NCBI GenBank assembly: GCA_949128115.1
Contig: OX421963.1
Location: 53,377,306-53,441,305, forward strand
Length of the DNA stretch: 64,000 nucleotides
Direction: 5' to 3'
Source: Anaspis maculata
Taxonomy: Eukaryota > Arthropoda > Insecta > Coleoptera > Scraptiidae
Part shown: one piece after another, positions 24,115-34,238 of the stretch
How positions within the stretch are numbered: the stretch's first letter is position 1
Layout of the letters: every line of letters starts with the position of its first letter
Notes under the pieces: model-generated
Databases searched by the model: none
What the model saw: the letters and a program-made list of their open reading frames with translations, nothing else
Told to the model about the DNA's origin: nothing
Translations under genes and position numbers: made by a program

Positions 24115-24679
24115 TGCTGAATTTATGCAACGAAAATTAACAACTCAACTCAACCAACAATTAAACTGAACTGAACTACAACTCCAACTAACAAATGTTC
24201 GCATTTCATGCAAGCTCTTTAATTGTTAATTACGCCGCTGCGCAGCGTCATGGTGGAGGAGTGTGCATTTTTGTTTTTGTTGCTCGCTAGTGCCGCTTTC
24301 GCGTTTATTAAAGAAAAAAATGCAGCCGCAAATATCCTGTGAGACCTGTCAACAGAGCCCGGAGGAGGAAAAGGCATGTTTGCTAATCTCATGACAAGAT
24401 AAAAGTCACGAAACATGCGTTGTAATTTGAAGGGATATTTGAATTGTGCGCAGAAAAGTGCGCCCAACTCCCAAAAACTCTTACATCCACTAACGCCAAC
24501 TACCGATTTGGGATTTGGCCAAATCGTAGTTGGCGTTAGTTGGCTTAGTTGTCGGCTTAGTTGATAATTTGTCTGCATGAAAGCCTGCCATGCAAAACGA
24601 ACATTCAATTCGTCGGAGTTAAGTTCAGTTTAATTGTTAGTTGAGTTGAGTTGTTAATTTTCGTTGCATAAATTCAGCA
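24115..24679. mobile_element. 565-bp TIR MITE, TAA duplication
   Basis: The TIR of about 60 bp begins TGCTGAATTTATGCAACGAA, with the inverse at the right end and TAA on both sides. The TIR includes a CAACTCAACTCAAC tract. A 3-bp TAA duplication points to PIF/Harbinger-like mobilisation (inference). Non-coding. Confidence 0.75.
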
Positions 24680-24937
24680 TAAGTATTTCTTTGATTTGCA
24701 TGCCGTTACATGCGTCGTCCATGTTAGTGTGGGTGTAAGTCGCTTTAGATTGAGAAAATAAGTGCCTACAATTCGATTGTTATTTTTCCAAATACGGCAA
24801 GAGAAGGGTTACTATTCCTCGATTCCTCGTAAGCATGCAACTTGCACCGGCGACTTTGCATACAGTCAGCTGAGCTGAGCTAGGAGGCTGGAGGGATGGA
24901 GGTTGGGAACCCGGCCCAGTGGTGCCAGATCCAAAAT

Positions 24938-25235
24938 TGAAAAAATCGGTTGTGTCACCCCAAAACTTTCCCGACTAGCATCCAGGAACCTATGGAGATT
25001 TTTGTTCGAAACGTCCCTTCGGGTGAGAAGTTACAATTAGAGAGAAAGATTGAAAATAATTTGCAGGAAATTGGGAATTTTGCCAGGAAAATTTGGATTT
25101 TCCGGGAAAACCTAAATGTTATTCCAAATCATCCTATTGTAAAAAATCTTCAATTGAGGCTTCACCTTAAGCTCCATCATTCAAGTCCGGTCTCAAAAAC
25201 GCAGGCCGGTTTTACATTTTTCTACCGGAAAATAG
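24938..25235 (+). repeat. Second copy of the 1538-1840 repeat
   Basis: Both copies share TCACCCCAAAACTTTCCCGA, the block TTCGAAACGTCCCTTC and AGGCTTCACYTTAAGCTCC. In this copy one frame stays open for about 106 codons; the other copy has stops in it. The open frame is therefore not evidence of a gene on its own. Confidence 0.6.
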
Positions 25236-25339
25236 GTAGGTACAGGTATACGCGTATAGCCGTATACTAAATACGAACGATAAATTGAAATTGTACCTAG
25301 TTTTAAACTGATGTATTTCAGCGCATTTTTGATGGAAAA

Positions 25340-25950
25340 TTACGCTTAGGTATATGGCCGGTTTGTCTGTCTCTCTGTCTGTCTGTCTGTCTCTCCATGT
25401 AGAAATTAGGAAGTTTTAGGTACTCCTCCTCGGGGAATGAAGCCAAAGCCTCATTGGAACTTTTTCCGATGGATAGCTGATGTTCCCAAGGGTGGCCAAT
25501 GGGCTTTTTTTATCTAGACATTCATATTATCATTATTATTATTTTCGAAAAACTAAGATTTCCTGTGCACTTCGAAGAAGTTGAGGTCCTCCTCGGGGAA
25601 TGAATCTAGAGCTTGGAACTTTTTCCGATGGATAGCTTAGCTTAGGTCATCGAAAGGGTGGCCAGTGGGCAGATAGGATTTCAATGGGTTTTATTTTCAA
25701 GCTGAATTTCATGATTCCGCCACCATCTTGGCCGCCATATTGAAATTTCTCATTAGTGGAACGATCGTCATGAAACTTGGAACTTACTCTTGTCTCGTAT
25801 GAACATTCTTATTTCCAAGCTGAGTTTAATGATTCCGCCGCCATCTTGATGACCCGTGATATTGGAATTTATTATTAGTGGAACGATTGTCATGAATCGT
25901 GAAACTAACTTAGGTCCCTTATGAACATTCTTATTCTCAAGCTGGACTTC
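25340..25950 (+). repeat. Microsatellite plus tandem 'ATGGCGGC' block, second copy
   Basis: GTCTGTCTGTCT followed by CCGATGGATAGCT, AAGGGTGGCC and 2-3 units with CCATCTTGGCCGCCATATTG and AGTGGAACGATTGTCATGAA. It is parallel to 14930-15765 but more diverged. Confidence 0.55.
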
Positions 25951-26010
25951 ATTGCCATCAACAGTTTCATAAGTATAAGGAATATGTCATATTTTCATAT
26001 TTCTCCACAG

Positions 26011-26423
26011 GATACATCATCATACCAAGAAATGCTTGTGGACATGGGCAGCGAGGAAAGACCGATTCTTATTATCAAAGGTTAATAATATTTACTACCT
26101 ACCTCCTACATCCAAGTGGTATGAATATTTTCTAATTTAAAAATAATTTGTTAGTGAATAATCTTTGTACCTACCGCTCGTGGAGTACTAAAATAATATA
26201 TCTCATTACAGCAAAGTCCTTGTTTGACGACACTGCAACGTGCGAAGTCTCCGTCGAAAATGAGCAAATTCTTAAACCAAAGTTATACTTATGGAGGAAA
26301 TTCAGAAGAAACCTTAGAATTCATTCAACGGTAAGTCTACTTGTGGAACCTTGGAGCTGTGATATTAAGATGAAATTTTTACAGAGTTTTCCAAAAAATC
26401 AATCCTTCATCAGGACGACGTAA
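26011..26423 (+). CDS. Candidate spliced gene inside the CACTA-like element
   Basis: Three consecutive exon-like segments keep one reading frame. They are 26011-26080 (TTCTCCACAG acceptor; donor GTTAAT, weak), 26212-26330 (CTCATTACAG acceptor; GTAAGT donor) and 26385-26423 (TTTTTACAG acceptor; TAA stop). AATAAA follows at 26431. The translation runs DTSSYQEMLVDMGSEERP, ILIIKGAKSLFDDTATCEVS, VENEQILKPKLYLWRKFRRN, LRIHSTSFPKNQSFIRTT, stop: about 76 codons, with an internal Met at codon 8. A possible first exon at 23974-24028 (ATG, GTGAGT donor) joins in the wrong phase for this frame, so the 5' end is unresolved. I do not recognise a family. It may be a captured host exon set, an accessory gene of the element, or chance. 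Confidence 0.33.
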
Positions 26424-26759
26424 GAGAGAAAATAAAGCTTAACGAATTCACCACATCATAAACCCACAAGCTAACTAAGTAATGGGTCACCTAGCTGATT
26501 GTGAACAAGAAGAAGAAGAAGATTCGTGATGATCATCTGATTTTTTTTGTTTTACTCAAGTTTCGGTCCATTAGTTACCAATTTGTGTATGTTTGCTTCA
26601 TCATATTGTTTTAGTTTTGCTAAGAATCATATACCAGTTTATCTTTATGTTTTGTATTTGGTCACTTGTTCACAAAAAATACATGCAGTTTATGACTTCA
26701 GTAACTTGATAGCTCCCTTTGATTTGCAGTAGGAAGTTGATGTATCATCCATTTTAAAA
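26424..26759. other. No gene seen; possible 3' UTR and flank
   Basis: Directly after the candidate spliced frame comes AATAAA (26431-26436), then a GAAGAAGAAGAAGAAG tract near 26505 and AT-rich sequence. The ORF at 26547-26732 has no signature. Confidence 0.35.
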
Positions 26760-27300
26760 GGTTTCTGATGCGACTATAAAAGTTGTTGACGGGAATCGGT
26801 TTTATTTTATTATTTTCGTTAAGTGGGAACTCCTTCAAAAAGAAAATGTACGGGCAATGCTATCAAATTTTGTGAATTTCTGAAAATTTTTGATTTTGAT
26901 TTTCGAAAATTCAAAACTAGATAGCTCTGACAATACATTTTTTCTCAAGAAAGTCGCATGCCAAAGAACTTTTTATTTGTAAAAAAAAAGGTACCAAAAA
27001 TGATTTCTCGTAGACATGAAAAAGTGAATTAAGTAGTAGAAATCATTTTTGGTACCTTTTTTTCAAAAATAAAAAGTTCAAACTTGGCATACGACTTTCT
27101 TGAGGAAAGATACATTGTCGATGCTATCTAGTTTTTGAATTTTCAAAAATCAAAATTGAAAATTTGCAAAAATTTTTTTTAAATTTTCGAAATTTGATAG
27201 CAATGCTAGTACATTCTCTTCTTGAAGGAGTTTCTTTTTGACGAAAAAAATAAAATAAAACCGATTCCCGACAACAACTTTTTTAGTCGCATCAGAAACC
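26760..27300. mobile_element. 541-bp palindromic MITE
   Basis: GGTTTCTGATGCGACTA at the left and its inverse at the right. The halves pair over most of their length, with matched blocks CGGGAATCGGTTTTATTTTA and AAAAGGTACCAAAAATGATT around a short centre near 27020. Non-coding. Confidence 0.7.
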
Positions 27301-27971
27301 CACGTATAGACTAAATACGAGAAATTGCATTTTTCCTATTCTTATGTATGGGAAGTGTCCCATACTTCAGTTCACGAAAATTACAATCAACACATTGGGT
27401 AAAATTTATTTTCCCCATACTTGGGCATGGGAAAAATATCAACCTGTTGGATGAAAATTACGATTGACGTAAGGCGTTTTCCCGCAGTCAAAGTATGGAA
27501 AAATAGTAACTCGGTAAATGAATATTCCAATACACATTATGACGTTTTCCCCATATCGACATGTGGTAATATTTCAAGCTTGTATGGGTTAACGACTTCC
27601 AATACACGTATGGAAAAATTACCACAGATTTTTCTTACAGTGCATCTTTTAACTTTCGCTGTTGCCGTTCAGTTGCCGTTCGGGCTTTAACCAATGACAC
27701 GACAGCAACAAGTCACGTGATCGTTCCCACCCTGGAAATTATGAAACCGTCATTCTTGTATGTTTGAATAACTGAGGAGAATCCCTCTTGGGCGCTGCAC
27801 AAGCACCCAAAACTGCACCGACCGAAGACTTCTAAAAGCTGATTGACTTCAGTAAATGAATTCATCAACTTGTTTTGACGTTTTTAAAATAAGACACTGT
27901 GAGGTTAAAAAATATATCAGCTGTCAAAGTTCGTTGACGTTCGGGAGTTTATAAATCGACATTTGATAATA

Positions 27972-28238
27972 GACCATTTCCTCATGACGTCACACGCACG
28001 TGTCGAACGGCTGATTCGGGGCAACGTCAAACATGATGTCAACTATACGTGCCAGTTTGTCAAAACTATGTGACACCAGTGACTTTTACACACCGACTGA
28101 CAGATTGACATACTACCAATCTGACTGACGCACATGACTGACGTAGCCCACGTGCCCCGTGACAGAAAACGCAGATCTGATTGACGTTGCCCCGAATCAT
28201 GTTCAAGACGGAGCCGCGTGACGTCAGTGGAAATGGTC
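27972..28238. mobile_element. 267-bp TIR MITE, TA duplication
   Basis: GACCATTTCCTCATGACGTCAC pairs with GTGACGTCAGTGGAAATGGTC (one offset), with TA outside both. A second internal pair is GATTCGGGGCAACGTCA and TGACGTTGCCCCGAATC. It directly abuts the 28241 element. Confidence 0.65.
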
Positions 28239-28240
28239 TA

Positions 28241-28547
28241 TTCGCGATTTTAACTACCGATGGGGGCGCTGTAAACAAGATGGAGGATTGTAAGTTCTTC
28301 TGTCACCTGTCATCGTGCGTTGTATAACGGTTGTATTTGTGGTATTTGGGTTGAATAATTATTAATCGCTATTTAACAAAAGTTCATTTTCTTGAATAAC
28401 TTGATCACCTATACGAGTATTTTGGGAATTCGCGCGATTTTCAATGGCTATCTGACAGAAGCGACAGAACAGAAATGACGTAAAAACTTACAAACTAGGT
28501 TCACCATTCCAGCCGCCATAGGGCGTCTAGATTTTTGAAATCGCGAA
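28241..28547. mobile_element. Short copy of the TTCGCGATTT element
   Basis: It begins TTCGCGATTTTAACTACCGA and ends GATTTTTGAAATCGCGAA. Opposite orientation to the longer copy at 4897-5865. It shares its left TA with the MITE before it, which suggests sequential insertions. Confidence 0.6.
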
Positions 28548-28641
28548 TTCCGAACTGCACCGCCGTCAACTGAACGTCAACTGCAAACGGCAACGACAAC
28601 AGCAACGTCAAAGTCAAGTTTATAAATCCAGCCTGAGTCCA

Positions 28642-28830
28642 TAGTTTTTGGCTGTCATCTGTCAAACAGAAGTGTCATTATCAACAAACGACAGAAGCTA
28701 TCTCACGGAACTTGACTTGCAATTTGCAGTATGTCATTTTTAAGCTCTTGAAAAACTATATTCAGAACAGTTCGAAGTATTTCTCTACCATCCTGTCAAA
28801 TAATAAAAAATGTCAAAGTTCGGAATCCCG
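28642..28830 (+). repeat. Repeat copy that preserves the empty site of the hAT-like element
   Basis: TTTTTGGCTGTCATCTGTCA through AAAAATGTCAAAGTTC recurs at 37431-37531 plus 41284-41375. There the copy is split by the 37532-41283 element at the TTTAAAGC site. This intact copy shows the pre-insertion sequence. Confidence 0.7.
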
Positions 28831-29125
28831 CTTTCGGCATGCCTTACTCCGTTCACTCTTTTCACTCCAACTACCACGTGACCATGGTTTCAGGAGTCCT
28901 GATTGGCTGAATCGATGTAGTGGAGTTGAAGGAGTAAAAAGAGTGAGCAAAAGGCAACACAACCAAAAAATCAAAGCAAGTCTGCAGTTGGAGCTCTGCA
29001 CTACTTCCTGGACGTGCGCTATAAATTTTCAAAGTTTTTTCTGGCTGATATCAGTATAGCTGAAAAATATAACCAGTCCATCCCCCACCTTGCGATGGGG
29101 CACTCTGCGTGGAGCGGCAGCTAAG

Positions 29126-29288
29126 GTGCGTTCAGTCAGCTTATTTAGCCGCAAGTTTTAATTTTAGTCGCAAGCGCAGCGACGCTCATTGGCTCTTATG
29201 AACCAGCCCCCTCAAAACAGCCAATAAGCGATGCAGCGCTTACGGCTAAAATTAAAACTTGCGACTTAATAAGCTGACTGAACGCACC
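29126..29288. mobile_element. ~163-bp palindromic MITE, CTA duplication
   Basis: AGGTGCGTTCAGTCAGCTTA at the left is mirrored at the right, with CTA on both sides. The arms run through GCAAGTTTTAATTTTAG and nearly reach the centre (CCAGCCCCCTC). Same family as 35251-35589. Confidence 0.8.
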
Positions 29289-29420
29289 TCTAGAAAGGAG
29301 AAAATTTATATGGTGGGTAGGTATATGTGAAAGGAACGCAAGGATTCCGGAATTGAACTAAAGGAAGACAAGAAATTTATTCCAAAACGATAAACGATAC
29401 TTAGTCAAGTCAACGCGATA

Positions 29421-29829
29421 GAGCTTGTTTACGCGAGGCTTAGCAGAAATTTTAACAGTGGTTAGTTAGGAGTGTTTACGCGCGCCGACCAAAATGACAG
29501 TCGACAGCCCCTTAACCTAGGCCGCTATTCTTGAATCGTGTGAGAAAAGTCCCTGGCAGTAAAATGCATTCCGCAGTACACTTCTGTAGTGAAAGTTGTC
29601 TAAAAACCACGATTTCAGGCAACATTCGCTACATCAGTGTACTGCGGATGGGCATGGGCGTTTACGTGCAATTGCCAACACTTGTTTGCTTACTAAATGC
29701 AATTTAAAATCACATTTAGCTAAGCTTAACAGCTGTTGCGAAACTTGCGTTTAGAGGTGTTTATGCGGACGATAACATTGATGTTACGGACCTTAACACC
29801 AGTTTTAAACCTCGCGTAAACAAGGCCAT
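29421..29829. mobile_element. Inverted-repeat element with a broken MITE V inside
   Basis: GAGCTTGTTTACGCGAGG and CCTCGCGTAAACAAGGC form the TIRs. At 29519-29648 it holds the left two-thirds of a family V MITE that stops abruptly at TGTACTGCGG, so the V copy lost its right end after insertion. Confidence 0.55.
29519..29648. mobile_element. MITE V copy 3, truncated
   Basis: It begins GGCCGCTATTCTTGAATCG. The sequence leaves the family after GTGTACTGCGGATG, so about 50 bp of the right arm is missing. Confidence 0.7.
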
Positions 29830-29845
29830 AGTCTACTTAGTAGGT

Positions 29846-29919
29846 ACCGGGTGTTTATAAACGTCTGTGATCGCATCGCCTTTGGAATCCCCTCTCGATC
29901 ACCACAATTGCGCCTGTTA
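29846..29919 (-). mobile_element. Fragment of the GGGTGTTTATAAAC MITE
   Basis: GGGTGTTTATAAACGTCTGT through CAATTGCGCCTGTTA matches, inverted, the interior of the complete element at 33240-33429. The fragment ends exactly where the next element (29920) begins. Confidence 0.6.
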
Positions 29920-30915
29920 TACGTTGTTTCAGAAATATTGCTATCCCAGTAGGTCATGAAAATCTAAATGCAGCTTTTTAGATTTAGTTACAAAAAACGT
30001 CAAATCAGAAGTGTAAATCTCATGGAAACTTCATTATTTATTTTCAGGTTATAAGTCAGATCTTTCACTCCTTTCAGTCAGAAAGTATTTCTTCAGTTTT
30101 TTATCGAGTATCACGTGCGGCACCCTATTCAAGGTGCACTTGAAGAAAGATACATGCAGTTTTGATGTCGAACCATCTCTGTTTCCGATCTCAGGACTAA
30201 AAAAAATAGGCACCTGGGGAGTCAGCAGATTTTGTTCTTGCCAGTCTCAATCAACATTGTGCACATATCACACAGGTAGATAGTAAAGCAGTAAAGCAAA
30301 CTCCATGGCCTTGAAAGGGATCAGATATTAAGGAAGATCTGCTTCTAAAGCCTTACGCTGTTCGACTTCAACTGAGTCTTTTAGTGAAGACAGAAGCACG
30401 AAATCTGGTAGGATATGGCACAACAGACTGTACCTACTCTTTTGATTGAGAACGGGCGCCTGGCTGACTTTTTTTCTCGACTGGGCTCAGGGATCCACGG
30501 CCACTTTTTGGTTGTAAGTAGTGACAAACCTTGGCTTTTTTTTGCCAGTATGCGTTTGACCGTGCAGTACGTTACTAAAGATCAAAGCAACGCGCTGAAT
30601 GTTGGCAGCTGCATTGTTGGAATCTCTGAAGAATTCTTCGCAACAGCGTAACACATGGCGTGAAAATTATCAGGTAATCAAAACCAATGAAGGAACAACA
30701 CAACAGTAGGTATAACATAACAAGAACAACAGTAACTGTATAAGTAACACGTACAGATTCTTAAAACTTGCGTCGATAGGTGCTTATTACGATTTTCTTT
30801 CCAAAAGCTATCTAGGTGGACAGAAACATGACAGTTTGGACGACAGTAAAAAACTTCGCGGCTGATTTTGATTGACATGTCACACTGACTTGAGACTAAA
30901 ACAATAAACGTTTTA

Positions 30916-31251
30916 AAGCGGCTTCACAGAGCTTCGACGTGTCGCCGGCGACATTCCCCCACCATGACACCACAGCTGTCGCCGGCGACAGAAGACTGCG
31001 AAAATTGGTGTCGCTCGCAACCTCGAAAAGCGGCTTCACAGAGCTTCGACGTGTCGCTGGCGACATTCCCCCACCATGACACCACAGCTGTCGCCGGCGA
31101 CAGAAGACTGCAAAAATTGGTGTCGCTCGCAACCTCGAAAAGCGGCTTCACAGAGCTTCGACGTGTCGCTGGCGACATTCCCCCACCATGACACCACAGC
31201 TGTCGCCGGCGACAGAAGACCGAAAATTGGTGTCGCTCGCAACCTCGAACG
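30916..31251 (+). repeat. Three tandem 112-bp units
   Basis: GCGGCTTCACAGAGC starts at 30918, 31030 and 31142 (period 112). Each unit contains two short palindromes, GTCGCCGGCGAC or GTCGCTGGCGAC and TGTCGCCGGCGACA. The units are nearly identical. They duplicate the terminal segment of the enclosing element, so they look like a repeated end. Confidence 0.85.
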
Positions 31252-32477
31252 AGTTGGCGGGATTTGATAGATAGAAATTCATTTGCCAAGCTGACAACGC
31301 ACGTCAACGCATGTGCTCGAAAATGTCAAACAATTGCCAATGTCCCCCAAAAAATTGTTTCATCTGATTGTCTTTTCCTTGGAAGTGCCATGTTAAAAGG
31401 CGATTTGTTTCGGAAAGTGTGGTTGTTAAATGGGTGCTTTTCACCTGCTTCTTTATCTCTGGTCTCGTGGGAACATGATTAGCAGGCAACGTAGAAGCAC
31501 AGCACCAGAGGGCCACAGCACAGGCTATCGTGGAAAGGAAGCCTGTGAACGTGGTGAGCAGTTTGAGCAATGCAACCGAAGGCGAACCCTAAACCGTCGT
31601 TCTGTGCCATCGTGCACAATCATTTTCTGTCCGTGTCAATAACTTGACGCAATCTTCACCGGCCGATGATTGACTGATGACTGCATGCGGTCCATAATCA
31701 CCCAGCGACACGCGACACGGTTTGTGTAGTTGGAAAATCCTAACTACACAGCGACACCAAATGGAAGGGGTGGGCGACAGAGGGGAATACATCCGATTCT
31801 GGCTCCCTATTGGTTGATGAAGTGTCGCTGGCGACACGTCGAAGCTCTGTGAAGCCGCTTGAACGAGTTGGCGGGATTTGATAGATTGATAGAAACTCAT
31901 TTGTCAAGCTGACAACGCACGTGCTCGAAAATGTCAAACAATTGACAATGTCCCCCAAAACATTGTTTCATCTGATTCCACGGGTATATCTGCTAATAAT
32001 TCGTCTTTTCCTTGGAAGTGCCTTGTTGAAAGGCGATTTGCTTCGGAAAATGTGGTTGTTAAATGTGTGCTCTTCACCTGCTTCTCTATCTCTGGTCTCG
32101 TGGAAACATGATTAGCAGGCAAGGTAGAAGCACAGCACAGGCTATCGTGGAAAGAAAGCACGTGAACATGGTAAGCAGTTTGAGCAACGCGACCGAAGGC
32201 GAACCCTAAACCGTCGTTCTGTGCCATCGTGCACAATCATTTTCTGTCCGTGTCAATAACTTGACGCAATCTTTACCGGCCGATGATTGACTGATGACTG
32301 CATGCGGTCCATAACCACCCAGCGACACGCGACACGGTTTGTGTAGTTGGAAAATCCTAACTACACAGCGACACCAAATGGAAGGGGTGGGCGACAGAGG
32401 GGAATACATCCGATTCTGGCTCCCTATTGGTTGACGAAGTGTCGCTGGCGACACGTCGAAGCTCTGTGAAGCCGCTT
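31248..32477 (+). repeat. Tandem duplication of ~614 bp
   Basis: 31248-31860 and 31861-32477 share GAACGAGTTGGCGGGATTTG, the AAATGTCAAACAATTG block and CGGTTTGTGTAGTTGG. The second copy has small deletions and about 40 bp of differing sequence near 31975. Frames at 31589-31900 and 32206-32454 (minus) are repeat copies of each other, not genes. Confidence 0.75.
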
Positions 32478-32561
32478 TTAGAAATAGACAAAGCTAAAGC
32501 GACTTTTACCATATACTTCCAATGCCTACTGGGATAGCAATCAATCTGAAACAACGTATTA

Positions 32562-33231
32562 TCCATTCCAAGCAAGATTCCAAGCTTAAAAAAACCACAG
32601 TTGCCTATGATATTTTTTCTTCAAGTTGGACAATCTGATACGTTGATGGATTGGAAAAGTCAAGATGATTATCAAATTTGTCAAAGTGATGTTTGCTCTG
32701 CTGGATTGCCATTTTAATTCAATTGATAGGTCAGATTTTGACAGTGACATAATATTTTCATAGTTTTCCTCTTCAAAACTCCGTTATTCACGTTATTCCA
32801 ATAGTGAAAGTATTGAGAAGTGCAACAGTAAGAATATAGTTTGAAAAGTGATCGAGGCGAACCCAGTTCTACCGCCGTAGTGTGATTTAGTCGCAAAATG
32901 ATCTCGTGGCCTGAGCTCGTCGCGCCCTGTAAGAACCTAGGTACGTTAATTCACCCTTTCTTCCAGGATCATGAACTGTGGTCCTGGCCGAACGAAAGCG
33001 GCTGAGTTCAGTGGGCAAACCTGTGACCTGCCGGCGACGCAGTCCCCAGAATGACAATTTGACAACACAGCGTAGTTCAGGTGAAAGTTTCATGTCAAAC
33101 GGACACAAATTTGAACTTAACCCAAGTAAAGATGTCTTGTATCAAGATGACATCAAACAAAAAAAATCAGGGACACCAACAGAACTCGAATTTTTCATGG
33201 CCAGCTGTGGTTTTTTTAAGCTTGGAATGGA
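32562..33231. mobile_element. 670-bp TIR element C, copy 1, TTA duplication
   Basis: TCCATTCCAAGC then CTTAAAAAAACCACAG on the left, with the inverse on the right ending TTGGAATGGA; TTA flanks both. Copy 2 (48444-49096) is in opposite orientation. Shared interior includes CAAGTTGGACAATCTGATAC and GCGACGCAGTCCCCAGAATG-like sequence. A 12-bp duplication (CAAGATTCCAAG) sits in the left TIR of this copy. Confidence 0.75.
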
Positions 33232-33239
33232 TTATTATA

Positions 33240-33429
33240 CGGGGTGTTTATAAGAAACTGTGATCGCGGCAGGCATGGGTCAGGCCAAAAAACGTAGTAA
33301 CAGGCGCAATTGTAGTGATCGGGAGCAGATTCCAAAGGCGATGCGATCACAATCGTTTATAAACACCCGGTACTACGTTTTTCGGCCTGACCCAAGCCTG
33401 CCGCGATCACAGTCTCTTATAAACCCCCG
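33240..33429. mobile_element. 190-bp TIR MITE, TA duplication
   Basis: CGGGGTGTTTATAAG and the inverse CTTATAAACCCCCG, with TA outside. A second, internal terminal sequence (TTTATAAACACCCGGTAC) at about 33356-33374 shows that one copy has invaded or rearranged with another. Confidence 0.65.
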
Positions 33430-33698
33430 TACTTCCAATACTGATGAAGTGATTTTATCAAGATATTGATGATCGAAGAATGATACATTGATAGATAATA
33501 AATAATGCAGAAAGGAAGGTCCACGTGGTCACATCATTTTCAAATTAGTATACTTAGTTGGTACAGGACCACACATCCACACGAGAATAATAATAACATT
33601 TTATCAATTTCAAGGTAGCAGGTAATGATAAAATGATCAATTATCGCCTCATTGAAACACTTGAGTACTGCTTACAGGAGTATTTTGTTGATACCTAT

Positions 33699-33823
33699 GG
33701 TGGATTCATGCATAGAAATTTAAGATTTAAAATTTAACATTTTATTTTATTTCCATAAGAAACCAATGGGTGAACACTTGAATGTTAAATCTTAAATTTT
33801 AAATATCCATGCATGAATTCACC
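33699..33823. mobile_element. 125-bp hairpin MITE
   Basis: GGTGGATTCATGCATAGAAA pairs with the right end (TCCATGCATGAATTCACC). The stem continues through TTTAAGATTTAAAATTTAAC and its inverse. The loop is short and centred near 33755. Confidence 0.65.
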
Positions 33824-34238
33824 ATTACATTCAGGGGGATTCAGATGGGCAACGGCTAAACGAGGTCTAGCCAGGATGGTTTATAAAATTATATCGACGT
33901 TGAATTTACCAAAAATCGAAGCTGGTGTGTTGACGATGACCACTATTAATTTCACGAAATTGGGCACAACTAGGATGGATAATCATTGAAAATTAACACT
34001 TTTGGCACTAACACCGTGGGATAAGAACTTAAACCTTCGTTAACCTCACTTTTGCATCGAATGAAATGAATAAAGGATGTCTGTCATCTAGTCATCCACA
34101 TGCCTTCTTTTGCGTTGCCCTCAATTCTAAAATTGTGCCTGTGCGCACTGCGTAGTGACAGTTGACAGGCCCTCTGGTTGACAGAATGGCTGCGTTCTGC
34201 GTTCGTTGATTCGGAGCGGGAGCTGGCGCGGGGACATT

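Larger units (their letters stand above)
23646..27642. mobile_element. ~4-kb element with CACTGTAAGAAA ends (CACTA-like)
   Basis: CACTGTAAGAAA at the left and TTTCTTACAGTG at the right form short perfect TIRs with a likely 2-bp CA duplication. Sub-terminal regions on both sides hold short imperfect repeats of the type CCCATAC/CCAATAC/GTATGG, as in CACTA-type elements. The interior contains two TAA/TWA MITEs, a copy of the 1.5-kb repeat and a candidate spliced frame (26011-26423). The superfamily is inferred from the ends only. Confidence 0.5.
23436..28636. other. Outer inverted repeat spanning 5.2 kb
   Basis: AGCTGGATTTATAAACTTGA near 23434 (repeated near 23480) is mirrored by TCAAGTTTATAAATCCAGCC at 28615-28636. 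Both sides are followed inward by runs of GTTGCCGTT/AACGGCAAC. The bracket encloses the CACTGTAAGAAA element and other MITEs. It may be an old element disrupted by later insertions. Confidence 0.4.
30916..32477. mobile_element. 1,562-bp TIR element, TTA duplication
   Basis: AAGCGGCTTCACAGAGCTTC and its inverse form the ends, with TTA on both sides. Next to the ends, CGACGTGTCGCYGGCGACA repeats on both arms. The interior holds three 112-bp tandem units and a ~614-bp tandem duplication. Confidence 0.75.
29920..32558. mobile_element. TIR element B, copy 1, with a nested 1.56-kb element
   Basis: ACGTTGTTTCAGAAATATTG at the left is matched by the inverse CTGAAACAACGT at the right. Left-side sequence to 30915 is the same as 53720-54764 in copy 2, and right-side sequence from 32478 matches copy 2 from 55126. 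The nested 30916-32477 element sits at the same base that holds a different MITE in copy 2. Target duplication is TA or TTA; the last two bases are ambiguous. No transposase recognised. Confidence 0.65.

Noticed and set aside
24950..25270. 106-codon frame with good composition
   Set aside because: Lies in a dispersed repeat whose other copy (1538-1840) has stops in the same frame.
30916..31251. CRISPR-like array
   Set aside because: Units are directly adjacent 112-bp copies with no unique spacers, in a eukaryotic TIR element.
30924..31307. 127-codon minus-strand frame with repeated CRRRQLWCHGGGM
   Set aside because: Translation of the three 112-bp units; repeats only.
31797..32463. The duplicated GACATTGGCA/MSPATLRQP frames as coding
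   Set aside because: Copies of a tandem duplication with indels that shift frames.
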